From: Mesobacillus maritimus | Lineage (GTDB): Bacteria > Bacillota > Bacilli > Bacillales > Cytobacillaceae | NCBI RefSeq assembly: GCF_019749255.1 | Contig: NZ_JACWFH010000012.1 | Coordinates: forward strand, 248,001-312,000 | Direction of reading: 5' to 3' | DNA: 64,000 nucleotides | In this document: one piece after another, positions 1 to 11,660 of the stretch | Layout of the letters: each line of letters opens with the position of its first letter | How positions within the stretch are numbered: position 1 is the first letter of the stretch | The notes under the pieces: model-generated | Database searches by the model: none | What the model was told of the DNA's origin: nothing | What the model saw: only the letters and a program-made list of their open reading frames with translations | Program-made: the position numbers and the translations under genes

Positions 1-10
1 GGCGATATTC

Positions 11-544
11 TTGTTAAAAATGTTTTCAACTCAGCTAAGCGGATTATTCAAGAGACTTCAGGAAAAAGAAGAGTTTTCCATTGAAGACGGTGCAAGACTT
101 CTTGCCCAGGCTGCCGCTGGCGAAGGGATTATCTATCTTTATGGTGCTGGCGAGATGGGCGCGATTCCCCTAGAAGCAATACACGGCGTTGAACCATTAA
201 AAGGTGCCGCTTTATTACAGTTAGAGCAGGCATCTGAGGTAACTTCAGCCGACCGGGTCTTGATTGTTACGCGTCACTCAAACGACCCAGAAGCGGTTAA
301 ACTTGCCCAGGAACTCACTGACAGTGGACATTCCTTTGTTGCGATTTCGACAGCGGTTTCGAATGACGATTCACCTGGACTCGACACCTTGGCGGATGTC
401 CATATAGACCTTAAAATAACCAAAGGCATGCTACCTGATGAATTTGGCAACCGTTTCGGTCAACCGACCTCAATGGCTGCATTATTTATCTACTATGGCT
501 TAAAGTTTACCATTGATGAGATCATGACGGAATATGAAGATTGA
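11..544 (+). CDS. DUF2529 family protein (YwjG-like)
   Basis: The 177-residue product resembles B. subtilis YwjG, a DUF2529 protein of unknown biochemical role encoded next to pyrG; here it lies beside pyrG but convergent to it. The central part (YLYGAGEMGAIPLEA, then VLIVTRHSND and FVAIST) looks like a SIS-type sugar-isomerase fold, with alternating hydrophobic strands and Gly/Ser-rich turns; this fold call is inference. The start is uncertain because the window begins 10 bases upstream: a TTG at 11 gives MLKMFSTQL and an ATG at 20 gives MFSTQL. The frame is open to the window edge. A terminator follows directly. Confidence 0.8.
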   Translation: MLKMFSTQLSGLFKRLQEKEEFSIEDGARLLAQAAAGEGIIYLYGAGEMGAIPLEAIHGVEPLKGAALLQLEQASEVTSADRVLIVTRHSNDPEAVKLAQELTDSGHSFVAISTAVSNDDSPGLDTLADVHIDLKITKGMLPDEFGNRFGQPTSMAALFIYYGLKFTIDEIMTEYED

Positions 545-548
545 TGAT

Positions 549-576
549 TACCTCCTTTTTTAGGAGGTTTTTTCTT
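549..576 (+). terminator. Terminator of the DUF2529 gene
   Basis: Arms ACCTCC (550-555) and GGAGGT (563-568) form a short hairpin followed by a run of T. It begins 5 bases after the stop codon. Confidence 0.8.
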
Positions 577-618
577 ATGGTTGGGGATGTTTAAGCATCT
601 AAGTTTACGTTTTCAGCA

Positions 619-1424
619 GTGCCACCCTGATTCGGGCACGCTGGATCTTCCTTCGTTCCCTTTTTCACCTGCTCCACCCTGTTTGGGCACGCTGGATCTT
701 CCACCGTTCCCTTTTCCACCTGCTCCACCCCACTTCGGGCACGCTGGATCTTCCGCCGTTCCCTTTTTCAACTACTCCACCCTGTTTGGGCACGCTGGAC
801 CTTCCACCGTTCCCTTTTTCACCTGCTCCACCCCACTTCGGGCACGCTGGATCTTCCACCGTTCCCTTTTTCAACTACTCCACCCTGTTTGGGCACGCTG
901 GACCTTCCACCGTTCCCTTTTCCACCTGCTCCACCCCACTTCGGGCACGCTGGATCTTCCACCGTTCCCTTTTTCAACTGCTCCACCCCATTTCGGGCAC
1001 GCTGGATCTTCCACCGTTCCCTTTTTCAACTGCTCCACCCTGTTTGGGCACGCTGGATCTTCCACCGTTCCCTTTTTCAAATGCTCCACCCCACTTCGGG
1101 CACGCTGGACTTCCTTCGTTCCCTTTTCCACCTGCTCCACCCCACTTCGGGCACGCTGGATCTTCCACCGTTCCCTTTTTCAACTACTCCACCCTGTTTG
1201 GGAACGCTGGACCTTCCACCGTTCCCTTTTCCACCTGCTCCACCCCACTTCGGGCACGCTGGATCTTCCACCGTTCCCTTTTTCAACTGCTCCACCCTGT
1301 TTGGGCACGCTGGATCTTCCACCGTTCCCTTTTTCAACTGCTCCACCTCACTTCGGGAACGCTGGATCTTCCAGCGTTCCCTTTTCCACCTGCTCCACCC
1401 CACTTCGGGCACGTTGCGTTTTCC
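619..1424. repeat. Tandem array 1: about 16 units of 51/52 bp
   Basis: GGGCACGCTGG or close variants recur at 634, 685, 737, 788, 840, 891 and so on to about 1407, a spacing of 51 or 52 bp. The one-base difference comes from two junction types, CCCTGTTT and CCCCACTTC, which largely alternate. Each unit holds an imperfect inverted repeat with arms GGGCACGCTGGA and TCCACCGTTCCC around a 3-base loop. Several frames stay open on both strands only because of the repeat and low stop-codon content; none has a ribosome site or family likeness, so I call no gene. The array fills the gap between the convergent DUF2529 and pyrG genes. Confidence 0.95.
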
Positions 1425-1478
1425 ATTGTCCCAATTTACTCTTTCCCTAAGTCACCCGGGCACATTCCCCATCCGCAA

Positions 1479-1521
1479 ATAAAAAAAGAAGAACAACCGC
1501 ACATCACGGTCATTCTTCTTT
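1479..1521 (-). terminator. Terminator of pyrG
   Basis: On the minus strand the arms AAGAAGAA (1520-1513) and TTCTTCTT (1493-1486), with an inner CCG/CGG stem, are followed by a run of T. It lies just after the pyrG stop at 1530. Confidence 0.85.
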
Positions 1522-1529
1522 AAGCAATA

Positions 1530-3203
<1,674 letters not shown>

Positions 3204-3316
3204 TTATAAAAAAATTGGATGAGTGCAAATATGCATAAACTCACTTATTGTTTTATCGTGGCCGTTGATTTTACTCTAATCAACCTGATCGAAATCATTC
3301 CCAAGCACAGATAAAC

Positions 3317-3354
3317 AAAAAAAAACGCCCCGCATACATAAGTATGGGGAGCGC
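3317..3354 (-). terminator. pyrG leader attenuator
   Basis: On the minus strand arms CGCTCCCCATAC (3353-3342) and GTATGCGGGGCG (3337-3326) are followed by nine T. It lies in the pyrG leader, 44 bases after the predicted start. The upstream arm contains GCTCCCC, which a run of added G could pair with. This matches the known CTP-sensing attenuation of B. subtilis pyrG. Confidence 0.8.
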
Positions 3355-3396
3355 TTCTTGGCTTAATTAATAAGACCGTTCCTTTTTTAAGGAGCC

Positions 3397-3433
3397 CAAA
3401 AACGATTCTACCTGCGCCTGTATGAAATGTCAA
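3397..3433 (-). promoter_or_regulatory. pyrG promoter with GGGCTC start
   Basis: On the minus strand TTGACA (3433-3428), a 17-bp spacer and TAGAAT (3410-3405) are followed 7 bases later by GGGCTC beginning at 3397. In B. subtilis pyrG the transcript starts GGGCUC, and under low CTP the polymerase adds extra G residues there. The same start sequence sits at the same place here. Confidence 0.85.
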
Positions 3434-3441
3434 GCAGTTCC

Positions 3442-4002
3442 TTACAGCTCTTCTTCCTCATCAAGGCTTTCGTCTTCGTCCTCGTCATCGAGCTCATCTT
3501 CGTCTAACTCAAGCTCGTCTTCGTCCTCAATGATGTCGTCATCATCGAAGTCGTCATCATCATCATCTTCATCATCGTCGTCATCAAAGTCATCGTCATC
3601 ATCAAGAAGATCATCATCATCTTCATCAAAATCATCGAATACATCTTCTTCATCGATTTCATCGAAGCCATCGACCTCATCAACAGCTGCTTTCTTCGCC
3701 TTTTTCTTACGTGGCTTAATAGGCGTTACTGTATCCTCTTCCGCTTGGTCCACAGGATACCAAACACGAAGACCCCAACGGTTATCCCCTATTCCTAAGA
3801 AACGACCATCTAAATTTAGATCTGTATAAAATTGAATCATTTTCTCGCTAGTTTCTTTTTTATTCAGCTTTAGCACTTTAAGTACATCTGCTACTAATTC
3901 TTCGAAAGAAACCGCTTGTTTCTTTTCTTGCAAAAGTTCAAATGCTATTTCAATCCAAGCTGTTTCTTTTAATTCTTCCATTGAGTACTGATTTACACTC
4001 AA
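3442..4002 (-). CDS. rpoE: RNA polymerase delta subunit
   Basis: Delta subunit of Gram-positive RNA polymerase, which helps core recycling and promoter selectivity. The N-terminal folded domain (QYSMEELKETAWIEIAFELL, then NLDGRFLGIGDNRWGLR with the family's RWGLR) is followed by a Lys-rich hinge (KPRKKKAKKAA) and a long disordered Asp/Glu tail, as in B. subtilis. I prefer the TTG at 4002, giving MSVNQYSMEEL: it aligns with B. subtilis MGIKQYSQEEL and sits 8-9 bases from AAGGAAG, whereas a GTG at 4011 overlaps that ribosome site. The acidic tail is coded by near-repetitive GAT/GAC/GAA codons. The neighbours pyrG and acyl-CoA genes are the same as in B. subtilis. Confidence 0.95.
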   Translation of the reverse strand: MSVNQYSMEELKETAWIEIAFELLQEKKQAVSFEELVADVLKVLKLNKKETSEKMIQFYTDLNLDGRFLGIGDNRWGLRVWYPVDQAEEDTVTPIKPRKKKAKKAAVDEVDGFDEIDEEDVFDDFDEDDDDLLDDDDDFDDDDDEDDDDDDFDDDDIIEDEDELELDEDELDDEDEDESLDEEEEL

Positions 4003-4146
4003 CACTTGCACTTCCTTTCTCTATTCATACTCTTATAGAGTTTGAAATCCGAAATATGGAAAATCTCCCAAAAGCATATTCTTCATTATAAACAAATTCA
4101 TCCTGTTTATGCTAGCTAAATCTATTGTCCTTGCGGTTTTTTGTAG

Positions 4147-4329
4147 TCATAGCCTTTTATCTCTTCTGTCTATCCCTTTGACTTTCCTTTTTTTAAAAAG
4201 AATTGCAGACAAAGTGAAGCAAAAAATCGACAATAAGAAGAAAGAGATCGCACCTAGTTGCATTTGATATAAGGTATATAAGATTGCAATGGCCACAATT
4301 GCTCCAATCACGGTTAACAAGACTCTCAC
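4147..4329 (-). CDS. Small two-helix membrane protein, hypothetical
   Basis: A 60-residue product with two hydrophobic segments (LLTVIGAIVAIAILYTLY and the FFLLSIFCFTLSAILF region) and a strongly basic tail (KKRKVKGIDRRDKRL), so probably a small inner-membrane protein with a cytoplasmic C-terminus. I recognise no family. The GTG at 4329 has GGGAAG about 7 bases upstream; a TTG at 4344 has no ribosome site. It follows rpoE on the opposite side from pyrG and is read leftward like its neighbours. Confidence 0.5.
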   Translation of the reverse strand: MRVLLTVIGAIVAIAILYTLYQMQLGAISFFLLSIFCFTLSAILFKKRKVKGIDRRDKRL

Positions 4330-4601
4330 AACTTCACTTCCCAATAGGAATTCAAAAAGAATATGTATCGCTTTTATTATATATGATTCATTCTACTTAT
4401 TTAAGCTAGTTTCCCCCTAAGTATGAAAAAAAGACTGTTAAAAATGGTTGTTACAATTTCTACTGCCGATTCTAACAGTGAAGAAGCTATTTTCTTTTTT
4501 AAAATAGAGTTCGTAGGCTCTTTTCTAGCAGAATAAGGCTACTTTTCAGAGAATAGTTCAAAATCTATTTCTAAATGTTACCGAGCAAACGAAAGGAGCG
4601 T

Positions 4602-4632
4602 AAAAAAAAGGCCTGTAAGAATCTACAAGCCT
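4602..4632 (-). terminator. Terminator of the icmF transcript
   Basis: On the minus strand AGGC-TGTA (from 4632) pairs with TACA-GCCT (to 4609), followed by eight T. The rest of the 4330-4646 gap holds only an AT-rich stretch with one weak hairpin (CTATTTT/AAAATAG near 4487-4507) and no gene that I can see. Confidence 0.8.
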
Positions 4633-4646
4633 GTATTAGCTAAAAT

Positions 4647-7600
4647 TTACATATTTCGACGATATTGACCGCCGACTTCATAGAGAGCTCTCGTAATTTG
4701 ACCAAGACTAGCATATTGTACGGTTTCCATTAACTCAGCAAAGACGTTGCCTCCATTGACAGCGGCTTGCTTTAAGCGTTTGAGTGCTTCTGCGCTTTGA
4801 TCTTCATTTTTAGCTTTAAATTGATTTAAATTAGAAATTTGCAACTCTTTCTCTTCTTTTGTCGCACGTGCTAATTCCATATTATCTACAGCTTCCTCGG
4901 AAGGAGGATTCGGGTTCAAATACGTATTCACCCCGATAATTGGAAGTTCTCCAGTATGCTTTTTCATTTCATAGAACATTGACTCATCTTGAATTTTGCC
5001 CCGTTGATACTGTGTTTCCATCGCCCCAAGCACACCGCCGCGATCATTAATTCGCTCAAACTCCTGAAGGACTGCTTCCTCCACCAAGTCCGTCAGCTCC
5101 TCAATAATAAACGAGCCTTGCAAAGGATTTTCGTTCTTCGTTAATCCATGCTCTTTTGTAATAATCATTTGAATCGCCATCGCGCGACGTACCGATTCTT
5201 CCGTTGGCGTGGTGATCGCCTCATCATACGCATTTGTATGAAGCGAATTACAGTTATCATGCAGCGCCATTAACGCCTGTAGCGTAGTCCGAATATCATT
5301 AAAATCAATTTCCTGCGCATGCAGCGAACGCCCACTTGTCTGAACATGGTATTTTAACTTTTGACTTCGCTCATTAGCACCATATTTATTTTTCATCACC
5401 ATTGCCCAGATACGTCGTGCCACCCGGCCAATCACGGTATACTCTGGATCAAGTCCGTTCGAGAAGAAGAAACTTAAGTTAGGCGCAAAATCATCAATAT
5501 GCATGCCACGGCTCAAGTAATACTCAACATACGTAAATCCATTCGACAACGTAAACGCCAGCTGCGAAATCGGATTTGCCCCCGCTTCAGCGATATGATA
5601 GCCAGAAATGGAAACTGAATAATAGTTGCGAACCTTATAGTCAATAAAGTATTGCTGGATATCCCCCATCATCCGTAACGCAAACTCAGTTGAGAAGATA
5701 CACGTATTTTGACCTTGATCTTCTTTTAAAATATCCGCTTGAACCGTCCCACGCACGGTGCTCAATGTCCAAGCTTTGACTTCGACATACTCCTTGTCTG
5801 TCAGCTTCCGACCAAGTTCGGCCTCCTTTTTATCAACCTGCTGTTGGACGGCAGTGTTCATGAACATCGCAAGAATAATCGGCGCTGGTCCATTGATGGT
5901 CATCGAGACCGATGTTGACGGTGCACATAAATCAAAACCAGCGTACAGCTTTTTCATATCTTCGAGTGTACACACATTCACGCCACTTTCGCCAACCTTG
6001 CCATAAATATCTGGACGATGATCCGGGTCTTCCCCGTAAAGCGTGACTGAATCAAAGGCCGTGCTCAAGCGTTTCGCAGAATCATCTTTGGAAAGATAGT
6101 GAAACCGGCGATTCGTTCTCTCTGGTGTTCCTTCCCCAGCAAACTGACGCTTCGGGTCCTCGCCTTCACGCTTAAACGGAAACACTCCGGCAGTATACGG
6201 GAATGCACCAGGAACATTTTCAAGATACACCCAGCGTAAGATCTCGCCATAATCTTTATAGCGTGGCAGACTTACCTTCGGAATTGATAACCCTGAGAGA
6301 CTGGTCGTACGAAGCTCAGTTACAATCTCTGTATCACGGATCTTTGTGACAAAGCGATCGGCTGCATACTTTTCTTTCAACTCCGCCCATCCGTTTAAAA
6401 TCTTTTTCGATTCAGCTGTTAGCTTCTCTTCAAGTCCTGCTTTTATCTGTTCAAGTGAAGCAATTGCTTCCCCCTCATTGCCCTGCTCCTTCACCGATTC
6501 AATGGCACCTTCGACTTGGAACAAACGGCGTGCAATCTCAGCTTGCTCGGTGGCATGGCGATGATGACCACGCACCGCCTCTGTGATTTCCCGTAGATAA
6601 TAGCGGCGGTCATTTGGAATAATGATATTTTGCTTTTCTACTTTTGCTTTCGTTGTGAAGCTCGTTGTCCAATCTGTCCCGACTGCAGTATTGATTTTAT
6701 CAACGAGCGCGGCAAATAAGGCATTCGTACCTGGATCATTAAACTGACTAGCAATCGTTCCGTAAACCGGCATCGTGTCGAGTTCCTGATCGAATAAGAG
6801 ATGACTGCGCTGATATTGCTTTTGAACTTGACGCAATGCATCTTCAGAGCCTTTGCGCTCAAACTTATTGATGACAATCAAATCCGCAAAATCGATCATA
6901 TCGATCTTCTCTAATTGTGATGGCGCTCCAAATTCACTTGTCATCACATACATCGATACATCACAAACATCGGTAATCCCTGCATCCCCTTGTCCGATGC
7001 CACTTGTTTCTACAATGATTAAGTCAAAGCCTGCAGCCTTCGCAACCTGAATCGCATCCTGAATCGCGAGCGATAATTCCGACCGTGCTTTCCGCGTTGC
7101 CAGGCTGCGCATATAAACACGTGGCGAGAATATCGCATTCATGCGAATTCGGTCGCCAAGTAAAGCTCCACCTGTCTTTTGCTTCGTTGGGTCAACGGAT
7201 AAAATTGCCACCTTTTTTTCAGGGATTTCATTCAGAAACCTTCTGATTAGCTCATCTGTAAGAGAGCTTTTTCCAGCACCCCCTGTTCCGGTAATGCCCA
7301 CAACCGGTACGTCTTTGCTGAAGGATTTTACCTTTTCAAGTACTGCCTCGACCGACGCGGCTGTTTCCTTGTTATCTCCATTAGGAACCGAACCTGTCTT
7401 TACGCCAACCTGCTGCTCTGCTAACGTAATCAATTTTGAAACAGTTAAAACATCGCCATTTGCCAATTTGTCTAGCTCCTGAGCAATCTCAGGACCGACC
7501 GTTGGAAAGTCACATTCTTTCAACATCTGCTGAATCATGCCTTCTAGACCAAGTAATCTTCCGTCTTCGGGAGAAAAGATCCGGGCAATCCCATATTGAT

Positions 7601-7928
7601 GTAGTTCTTTTATTTCCTTAGGAATGATTACGCCGCCCCCACCGCCATAAATGCGGATATGGCCTGCACCACGTTCCTGCAGAAGATCATGCATATATTT
7701 AAAATACTCCACATGTCCACCTTGGTAAGAGGAAATCGCGATTCCTTGGACATCCTCTTGAATGGCTGCATTCACCACTTCTTCCACAGAGCGGTTATGC
7801 CCCAGATGAATCACTTCCGCGCCATTGGCTTGCAGAATACGCCGCATAATATTGATGGACGCATCATGTCCATCAAAAAGGCTTGATGCTGTAACGAAGC
7901 GAATATGGTTCTTCAGTTGCAAACTCAT
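4647..7928 (-). CDS. icmF: Fused isobutyryl-CoA mutase (IcmF)
   Basis: Adenosylcobalamin enzyme that interconverts isobutyryl-CoA and n-butyryl-CoA; some family members also handle isovaleryl/pivalyl-CoA. The 1093 residues show the fused IcmF order: an N-terminal B12-binding domain (residues 1-140, lower-ligand His in DGHD at 19-22), a MeaB-like GTPase chaperone domain with P-loop GTGGAGKS at 214-221, a linker, and a C-terminal mutase barrel from about residue 560. PYTAGVFPF in the active-site region is of the IcmF type, not the methylmalonyl-CoA mutase Tyr/Arg type. The start overlaps the stop of the upstream TetR gene by 4 bases (ATGA), implying translational coupling. It would feed branched acyl-CoA into the beta-oxidation genes upstream. 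Confidence 0.93.
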   Translation of the reverse strand: MSLQLKNHIRFVTASSLFDGHDASINIMRRILQANGAEVIHLGHNRSVEEVVNAAIQEDVQGIAISSYQGGHVEYFKYMHDLLQERGAGHIRIYGGGGGVIIPKEIKELHQYGIARIFSPEDGRLLGLEGMIQQMLKECDFPTVGPEIAQELDKLANGDVLTVSKLITLAEQQVGVKTGSVPNGDNKETAASVEAVLEKVKSFSKDVPVVGITGTGGAGKSSLTDELIRRFLNEIPEKKVAILSVDPTKQKTGGALLGDRIRMNAIFSPRVYMRSLATRKARSELSLAIQDAIQVAKAAGFDLIIVETSGIGQGDAGITDVCDVSMYVMTSEFGAPSQLEKIDMIDFADLIVINKFERKGSEDALRQVQKQYQRSHLLFDQELDTMPVYGTIASQFNDPGTNALFAALVDKINTAVGTDWTTSFTTKAKVEKQNIIIPNDRRYYLREITEAVRGHHRHATEQAEIARRLFQVEGAIESVKEQGNEGEAIASLEQIKAGLEEKLTAESKKILNGWAELKEKYAADRFVTKIRDTEIVTELRTTSLSGLSIPKVSLPRYKDYGEILRWVYLENVPGAFPYTAGVFPFKREGEDPKRQFAGEGTPERTNRRFHYLSKDDSAKRLSTAFDSVTLYGEDPDHRPDIYGKVGESGVNVCTLEDMKKLYAGFDLCAPSTSVSMTINGPAPIILAMFMNTAVQQQVDKKEAELGRKLTDKEYVEVKAWTLSTVRGTVQADILKEDQGQNTCIFSTEFALRMMGDIQQYFIDYKVRNYYSVSISGYHIAEAGANPISQLAFTLSNGFTYVEYYLSRGMHIDDFAPNLSFFFSNGLDPEYTVIGRVARRIWAMVMKNKYGANERSQKLKYHVQTSGRSLHAQEIDFNDIRTTLQALMALHDNCNSLHTNAYDEAITTPTEESVRRAMAIQMIITKEHGLTKNENPLQGSFIIEELTDLVEEAVLQEFERINDRGGVLGAMETQYQRGKIQDESMFYEMKKHTGELPIIGVNTYLNPNPPSEEAVDNMELARATKEEKELQISNLNQFKAKNEDQSAEALKRLKQAAVNGGNVFAELMETVQYASLGQITRALYEVGGQYRRNM

Positions 7929-8575
7929 CTCTCTCCCCCTGTTCCTTGATTGACTTTTCCTTGGACCCCATAAAAAAGTAGCTCTAGCTGTAGGTCAATA
8001 TACTCCTCAAGCGTATAAACCTTTTGTAACGCCCAGCGCCGAAACCCCCACATCTGCCCTTCAACAAATAGATTGTGAGCAAACAACTTGATTTGCTTTT
8101 CATCTAAATCAAGCTCTCCATTTCGCACACAATTCTCAATGACATTTTCAAACAGACCGACCATTTGGATTTCCTTATTTAGCACGTAAGGAAGAGCATC
8201 CTTACTGAGTGATTTTGCCTCCTGATACATGACCAGCACTTCTTCTTGCATTTCAGCCATTTCACGGAAATAATATGCGATGCTCAGTTTTAAGCTCTCA
8301 ACCGTCCCTAGATTAGTCACAAGATCTTCTTGCAAGCGCTCGCGAATTTGGTCATACATCCTGTCAACAACCAGATAGAGAATATCTTCCTTCTTGCGGA
8401 TATATTCATAAAGCGTGCCAATGCTAAACCCAGCTGCACGCGCAATCTCCCGCGTTGTCGTCCGGTGAAAGCCCTTTTGTTTAAAAAGCGTAATGGCCCC
8501 TTTGATCATCTGGTCCCGTCGCTTCTCCACTAGGCGCTCATCTTTTACAGAGGCCTGAACTTCCCTCCTATCCAT
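7925..8575 (-). CDS. TetR/AcrR family regulator of the acyl-CoA cluster (FadR-like)
   Basis: A 216-residue repressor-like protein. The N-terminal helix-turn-helix ([22 protein letters not shown], about residues 42-63) is of TetR type, and the rest is the helical ligand domain. B. subtilis FadR is a TetR-family repressor of beta-oxidation genes released by long-chain acyl-CoA. Position inside this acyl-CoA cluster and the three matching 18-bp operators at 14137, 16481 and 16559 suggest the same role. RBS AAGGGGGGAG lies before the ATG. The ligand could instead be a branched or short acyl-CoA, given the coupling to icmF. Confidence 0.85.
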   Translation of the reverse strand: MDRREVQASVKDERLVEKRRDQMIKGAITLFKQKGFHRTTTREIARAAGFSIGTLYEYIRKKEDILYLVVDRMYDQIRERLQEDLVTNLGTVESLKLSIAYYFREMAEMQEEVLVMYQEAKSLSKDALPYVLNKEIQMVGLFENVIENCVRNGELDLDEKQIKLFAHNLFVEGQMWGFRRWALQKVYTLEEYIDLQLELLFYGVQGKVNQGTGGER

Positions 8576-8641
8576 TTTCTCCCCCCTTGCCTTGCAACCT
8601 TGCCCCTTGCCAAATTACCGATCCCATGAATGGGAGGGATC

Positions 8642-9068
8642 GGTCACTTTTAGCCTGTCAATGTGACCGTTTCTTCGATTCCTGTTGACGTTTGGTCACT
8701 TTGAACCCTTCAATGTGACCGTTTCTTCAATTCCTGTTGACGTTTGGTCACTTTGAATCCTTCAATGTGACCGTTTCTTCGATTCCTGTTGACGTTTGGT
8801 CACTTTGAATCCTTCAATGTGACCGTTTCTTTGATTCCTGTTGCATTTTGGTCACTTTGAACCCTTCAATGTGACCGTTTCTTCGATTCCTGTTGACGTT
8901 TGGTCACTTTGAACCCTTCAATGTGACCGTTTTTTCGATTCCTGTTGACGTTTGGTCACTTTGAATCCTTCAATGTGACCGTTTCTTCGATTCCTGTTGC
9001 ATTTTGGTACTTTGAATCCTTCAATGTGACCGTTTCTTCGATTTCGATAACAGTTTGGTACATTGGAA
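8642..9068. repeat. Tandem array 2: 8-9 units of 52 bp
   Basis: GGTCAC recurs at 8642, 8694, 8746, 8798, 8850, 8902 and 8954, exactly 52 bp apart, then GGTAC at 9006 and 9057. Each unit has arms GGTCACTTTGAA and TTCAATGTGACC around a 3-base loop with a single mismatch, then a 25-bp spacer. The left edge has a separate hairpin, CCGATCCC/GGGATCGG, at about 8617-8642. No gene is seen between the TetR gene and acyl-CoA dehydrogenase 1. Confidence 0.95.
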
Positions 9069-9139
9069 GGAATGGATTAGCACATACCCTCTTTAAAAGT
9101 AGATGAAACCGTATTACCCTACAAAATCATCAGCAGTTT

Positions 9140-10279
9140 TTACTTCGTCAACATTCTAGAAATAACTAGACGTTGAATTTCCTGTGTGCCTTCATAGATT
9201 TGGGTAATCTTGGCGTCACGCATGAATCGTTCAACTGGATATTCTTTTGTATAACCGTAGCCACCAAAGACTTGAACTGCTTCCGTTGTCACCTTCATTG
9301 CCGTATCTCCAGCAAGAAGTTTTGACATGGCCGATTCTTTTCCATATGGAAGCCCCTCAGATTCAAGCCATGCTGCTTGGTACGTTAAAAGTCTAGATGC
9401 TTCCACTTGTGTAGCCATATCTGCTAGTTTAAAGCCCACTCCCTGCTGCTGAGCAATCGGCTTGCCAAACTGAACGCGTTCCTTTGCATAATCAACCGCC
9501 GCATCTAAAGCACCTTGAGCAATTCCAACTGCCTGTGCAGCAATTCCATTCCGTCCGCCATCAAGCGTCATCATCGCAATTTTAAAACCTTCGCCCTCTT
9601 TGCCAAGAACATTTTCCTTCGGCACACGGCAATCTTCAAAAATGATCTCCGTTGTAGGTGATGAACGAATTCCCATTTTCTTTTCCTTCTTACCCACAGA
9701 GAATCCAGGGAAATCACTTTCAACGATAAACGCAGTTGTTCCTTTATGCTTGTTTTCAGGATCTGTTAGCGCAAATACTACATAGATATCGGCTTCGCCA
9801 CCATTGGTGATAAAAATCTTCGAGCCATTCAACACATAATCGTCACCATCACGACGCGCGGTTGTTCTCATTCCACCTGCATCGGAACCACTACCAGGCT
9901 CCGTTAATCCGTAAGCCCCCATTTTTTTCCCTTGTGCCATAGGCTTTAAATATTTCTGTTTTTGTTCTTCATTTCCGAATGTGTAAATCGGCCAGCCTGC
10001 AAGTGAAGTGTGGGCAGACAACGTTACACCTGTTGATGCACATACTCGTGATAGCTCCTCAACTGCGATACAGTAGGCAAGGTAATCACTGCCGATTCCG
10101 CCGTATTGCTCTGGCCATGGAATCCCTGTTAATCCAAGCTCCGCCATCTTTTCGAAAATCTCACGGTCAAAGCGCTCTTCCTCATCACGCTCCGCTGCTG
10201 TCGGAGCCACCTCGTTTTTTGCGAAGTCACGTACCATTTTACGAATCATTTCATGCTCTTCTGATAGTTTAAAATTCAT
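9140..10279 (-). CDS. acdA: Acyl-CoA dehydrogenase 1 (AcdA-like)
   Basis: FAD enzyme that introduces the alpha-beta double bond in acyl-CoA and passes electrons to ETF. At 379 residues it is of standard length. It shows the family motifs [16 protein letters not shown] (FAD/substrate), a FITNGGEAD strand and the C-terminal YEGTQEIQ with catalytic Glu363. The RBS CTGGAGG precedes the ATG. It is closely similar in layout to the second acyl-CoA dehydrogenase upstream, so the pair probably split chain-length or branched substrates; which is which cannot be told from the sequence alone. B. subtilis acdA is likewise near rpoE. Confidence 0.93.
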   Translation of the reverse strand: MNFKLSEEHEMIRKMVRDFAKNEVAPTAAERDEEERFDREIFEKMAELGLTGIPWPEQYGGIGSDYLAYCIAVEELSRVCASTGVTLSAHTSLAGWPIYTFGNEEQKQKYLKPMAQGKKMGAYGLTEPGSGSDAGGMRTTARRDGDDYVLNGSKIFITNGGEADIYVVFALTDPENKHKGTTAFIVESDFPGFSVGKKEKKMGIRSSPTTEIIFEDCRVPKENVLGKEGEGFKIAMMTLDGGRNGIAAQAVGIAQGALDAAVDYAKERVQFGKPIAQQQGVGFKLADMATQVEASRLLTYQAAWLESEGLPYGKESAMSKLLAGDTAMKVTTEAVQVFGGYGYTKEYPVERFMRDAKITQIYEGTQEIQRLVISRMLTK

Positions 10280-10331
10280 GATTAGTTCCTCCAGTTTGGT
10301 CTGTATTTTTTTAGGCTGCTTTAATGTAGGG

Positions 10332-10450
10332 GGTGATTGGAGCTCCAGTTCGCGGGCAGTCCGGAAGCCTCCTCGTCGCTTCGCTCCTGCGGTGTCTCCC
10401 TTGACCTAGCACTCCCGCAAGTGTCTTCGTGCCTTCCGCTCCAATCAACA
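10332..10450. repeat. Composite GC-rich element, copy A (ends only)
   Basis: About 119 bp starting with GGTGATTGGAGCTCCA and ending with CTTCGTGCCTTCCGCTCCA plus ATCAAC. It shares TTCGCGGGCAGTCCGG and ACTCCCGCA with the copies at 30161 and 40494 but lacks their hairpin core. It fills the gap between the two acyl-CoA dehydrogenase genes. Confidence 0.75.
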
Positions 10451-10498
10451 TTGTGACAAATTAATTAACTTATAATCCTTTTAAAAGAGGCCATATAC

Positions 10499-11629
10499 CT
10501 ATAACTGCTTACTAATAACGATTCTCTGAATCTCGCTTGTTCCTTCGTAGATTTCAGTCACCTTTGCATCGCGGAAGTACCGTTCTACTGGATAGTCTTT
10601 GGTATATCCGTACCCACCAAAGACTTGTATCGCCTCAGTCGTGACGTCAACCGCTGTTTTTGTAGCAAAGAGTTTTGCCATTGATGCTTCTTTGCTGCAT
10701 TTCTCGCCACTTTGACGTAAATGAGCAGCTTGATAGATTAATAGTTTTGACGCTTCCACAGCCGTGGCCATATCGGCTAACTTAAAACCGACCCCTTGTT
10801 GCATCGCAATTGGTTTCCCAAATTGTTGGCGTTCCTTGGCATATGCTGTGGCCGCTTCTAGAGCAGCTTCGGCAATCCCTAGTGCCTGTGTAGCAATCCC
10901 AATCCGCCCAACGTCAAGATTTGCTAGGGCAATTTTAAAGCCTTCCCCTTCAGCTCCTAGCCTGTTTTCGATGGGGATTTTCATATCCTCAAACGTGAGC
11001 TGAACCGTTTTTGACCCATTAAGTCCCATCTTATGTTCGTTTTTGCCAATCACGAGACCTGGGGTAGTTTTATCAACAATAAAAGCACTGATCCCCTTTG
11101 AGCCTGCTCCTGGATTTGTGGAGGCAAAGACGATATATGTATCAGCTTCTCCTCCATTTGTAATAAACACCTTCGACCCATTAAGGATATAGTTCTCACC
11201 CTGTTTGACGGCGCGCGTCTTCAAACTAGCCGCATCTGACCCAGCGCTAGGTTCAGTGAGGCAAAATGCCCCCAGGTACTCCCCTGATGCTAACTTAGGA
11301 ACGTACCTCTGCTTCTGCTCTTCTGTCCCGAAATAAAGAATGGGACTCGTGCCAACCGAAATATGCACCGATAAAATTACGCCTAGCGTAGCGCTTACCT
11401 TAGAAATCTCTTCAATCGCAATAATATAAGAAGTGAAATCCATTCCCGATCCACCATATTCTTCAGGAATGGGAATGCCCATTAAGCCAAGCTCGCCCAT
11501 TTTTTGAAGAATACTAGTAGGAAACTCTCCTGCTTCCATTCGTTCGACAAAGGGAGCCACTTCTTTCTCCGCAAAATCCCGTACCATTTTCCTCATCATC
11601 TCTTGCTCTTCAGTAAACCTCAGGTTCAT
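10499..11629 (-). CDS. Acyl-CoA dehydrogenase 2 (MmgC-like)
   Basis: Second flavin acyl-CoA dehydrogenase, 376 residues, with [24 protein letters not shown] and the C-terminal YEGTSEIQ carrying catalytic Glu362. The start at 11629 is chosen because AAGGAGGGG lies 7 bases upstream and the protein then begins MNLRFTEEQ like its paralogue; an upstream codon at 11653 adds an unlikely MTSRRGSL. It follows the hydroxyacyl-CoA dehydrogenase by 31 bases and is in the same operon. The gene order thiolase, hydroxyacyl-CoA dehydrogenase, acyl-CoA dehydrogenase matches B. subtilis mmgABC. Confidence 0.93.
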   Translation of the reverse strand: MNLRFTEEQEMMRKMVRDFAEKEVAPFVERMEAGEFPTSILQKMGELGLMGIPIPEEYGGSGMDFTSYIIAIEEISKVSATLGVILSVHISVGTSPILYFGTEEQKQRYVPKLASGEYLGAFCLTEPSAGSDAASLKTRAVKQGENYILNGSKVFITNGGEADTYIVFASTNPGAGSKGISAFIVDKTTPGLVIGKNEHKMGLNGSKTVQLTFEDMKIPIENRLGAEGEGFKIALANLDVGRIGIATQALGIAEAALEAATAYAKERQQFGKPIAMQQGVGFKLADMATAVEASKLLIYQAAHLRQSGEKCSKEASMAKLFATKTAVDVTTEAIQVFGGYGYTKDYPVERYFRDAKVTEIYEGTSEIQRIVISKQL

Positions 11630-11660
11630 CAGGGAACCCCTCCTTGATGTCAACGTTCAG

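Noticed and set aside
581-1523. Long overlapping open frames on both strands, Pro/Phe/Ser-rich repeats
   Set aside because: They exist because the 51/52-bp tandem array lacks stops in several frames. None has a ribosome site or resembles a protein family, and frames change with the 51/52-bp junctions.
3422-3829. Plus-strand poly-Ser frame opposite rpoE
   Set aside because: It is the complement of the GAT/GAC codons of the acidic delta tail.
5758-7886. Many plus-strand frames opposite icmF
   Set aside because: They are antisense shadows of a GC-balanced coding sequence, with no ribosome sites.
8642-9068. CRISPR array (array 2, also arrays 1 and 3)
   Set aside because: The whole 52-bp unit is conserved, not just alternate segments, so there are no spacers.
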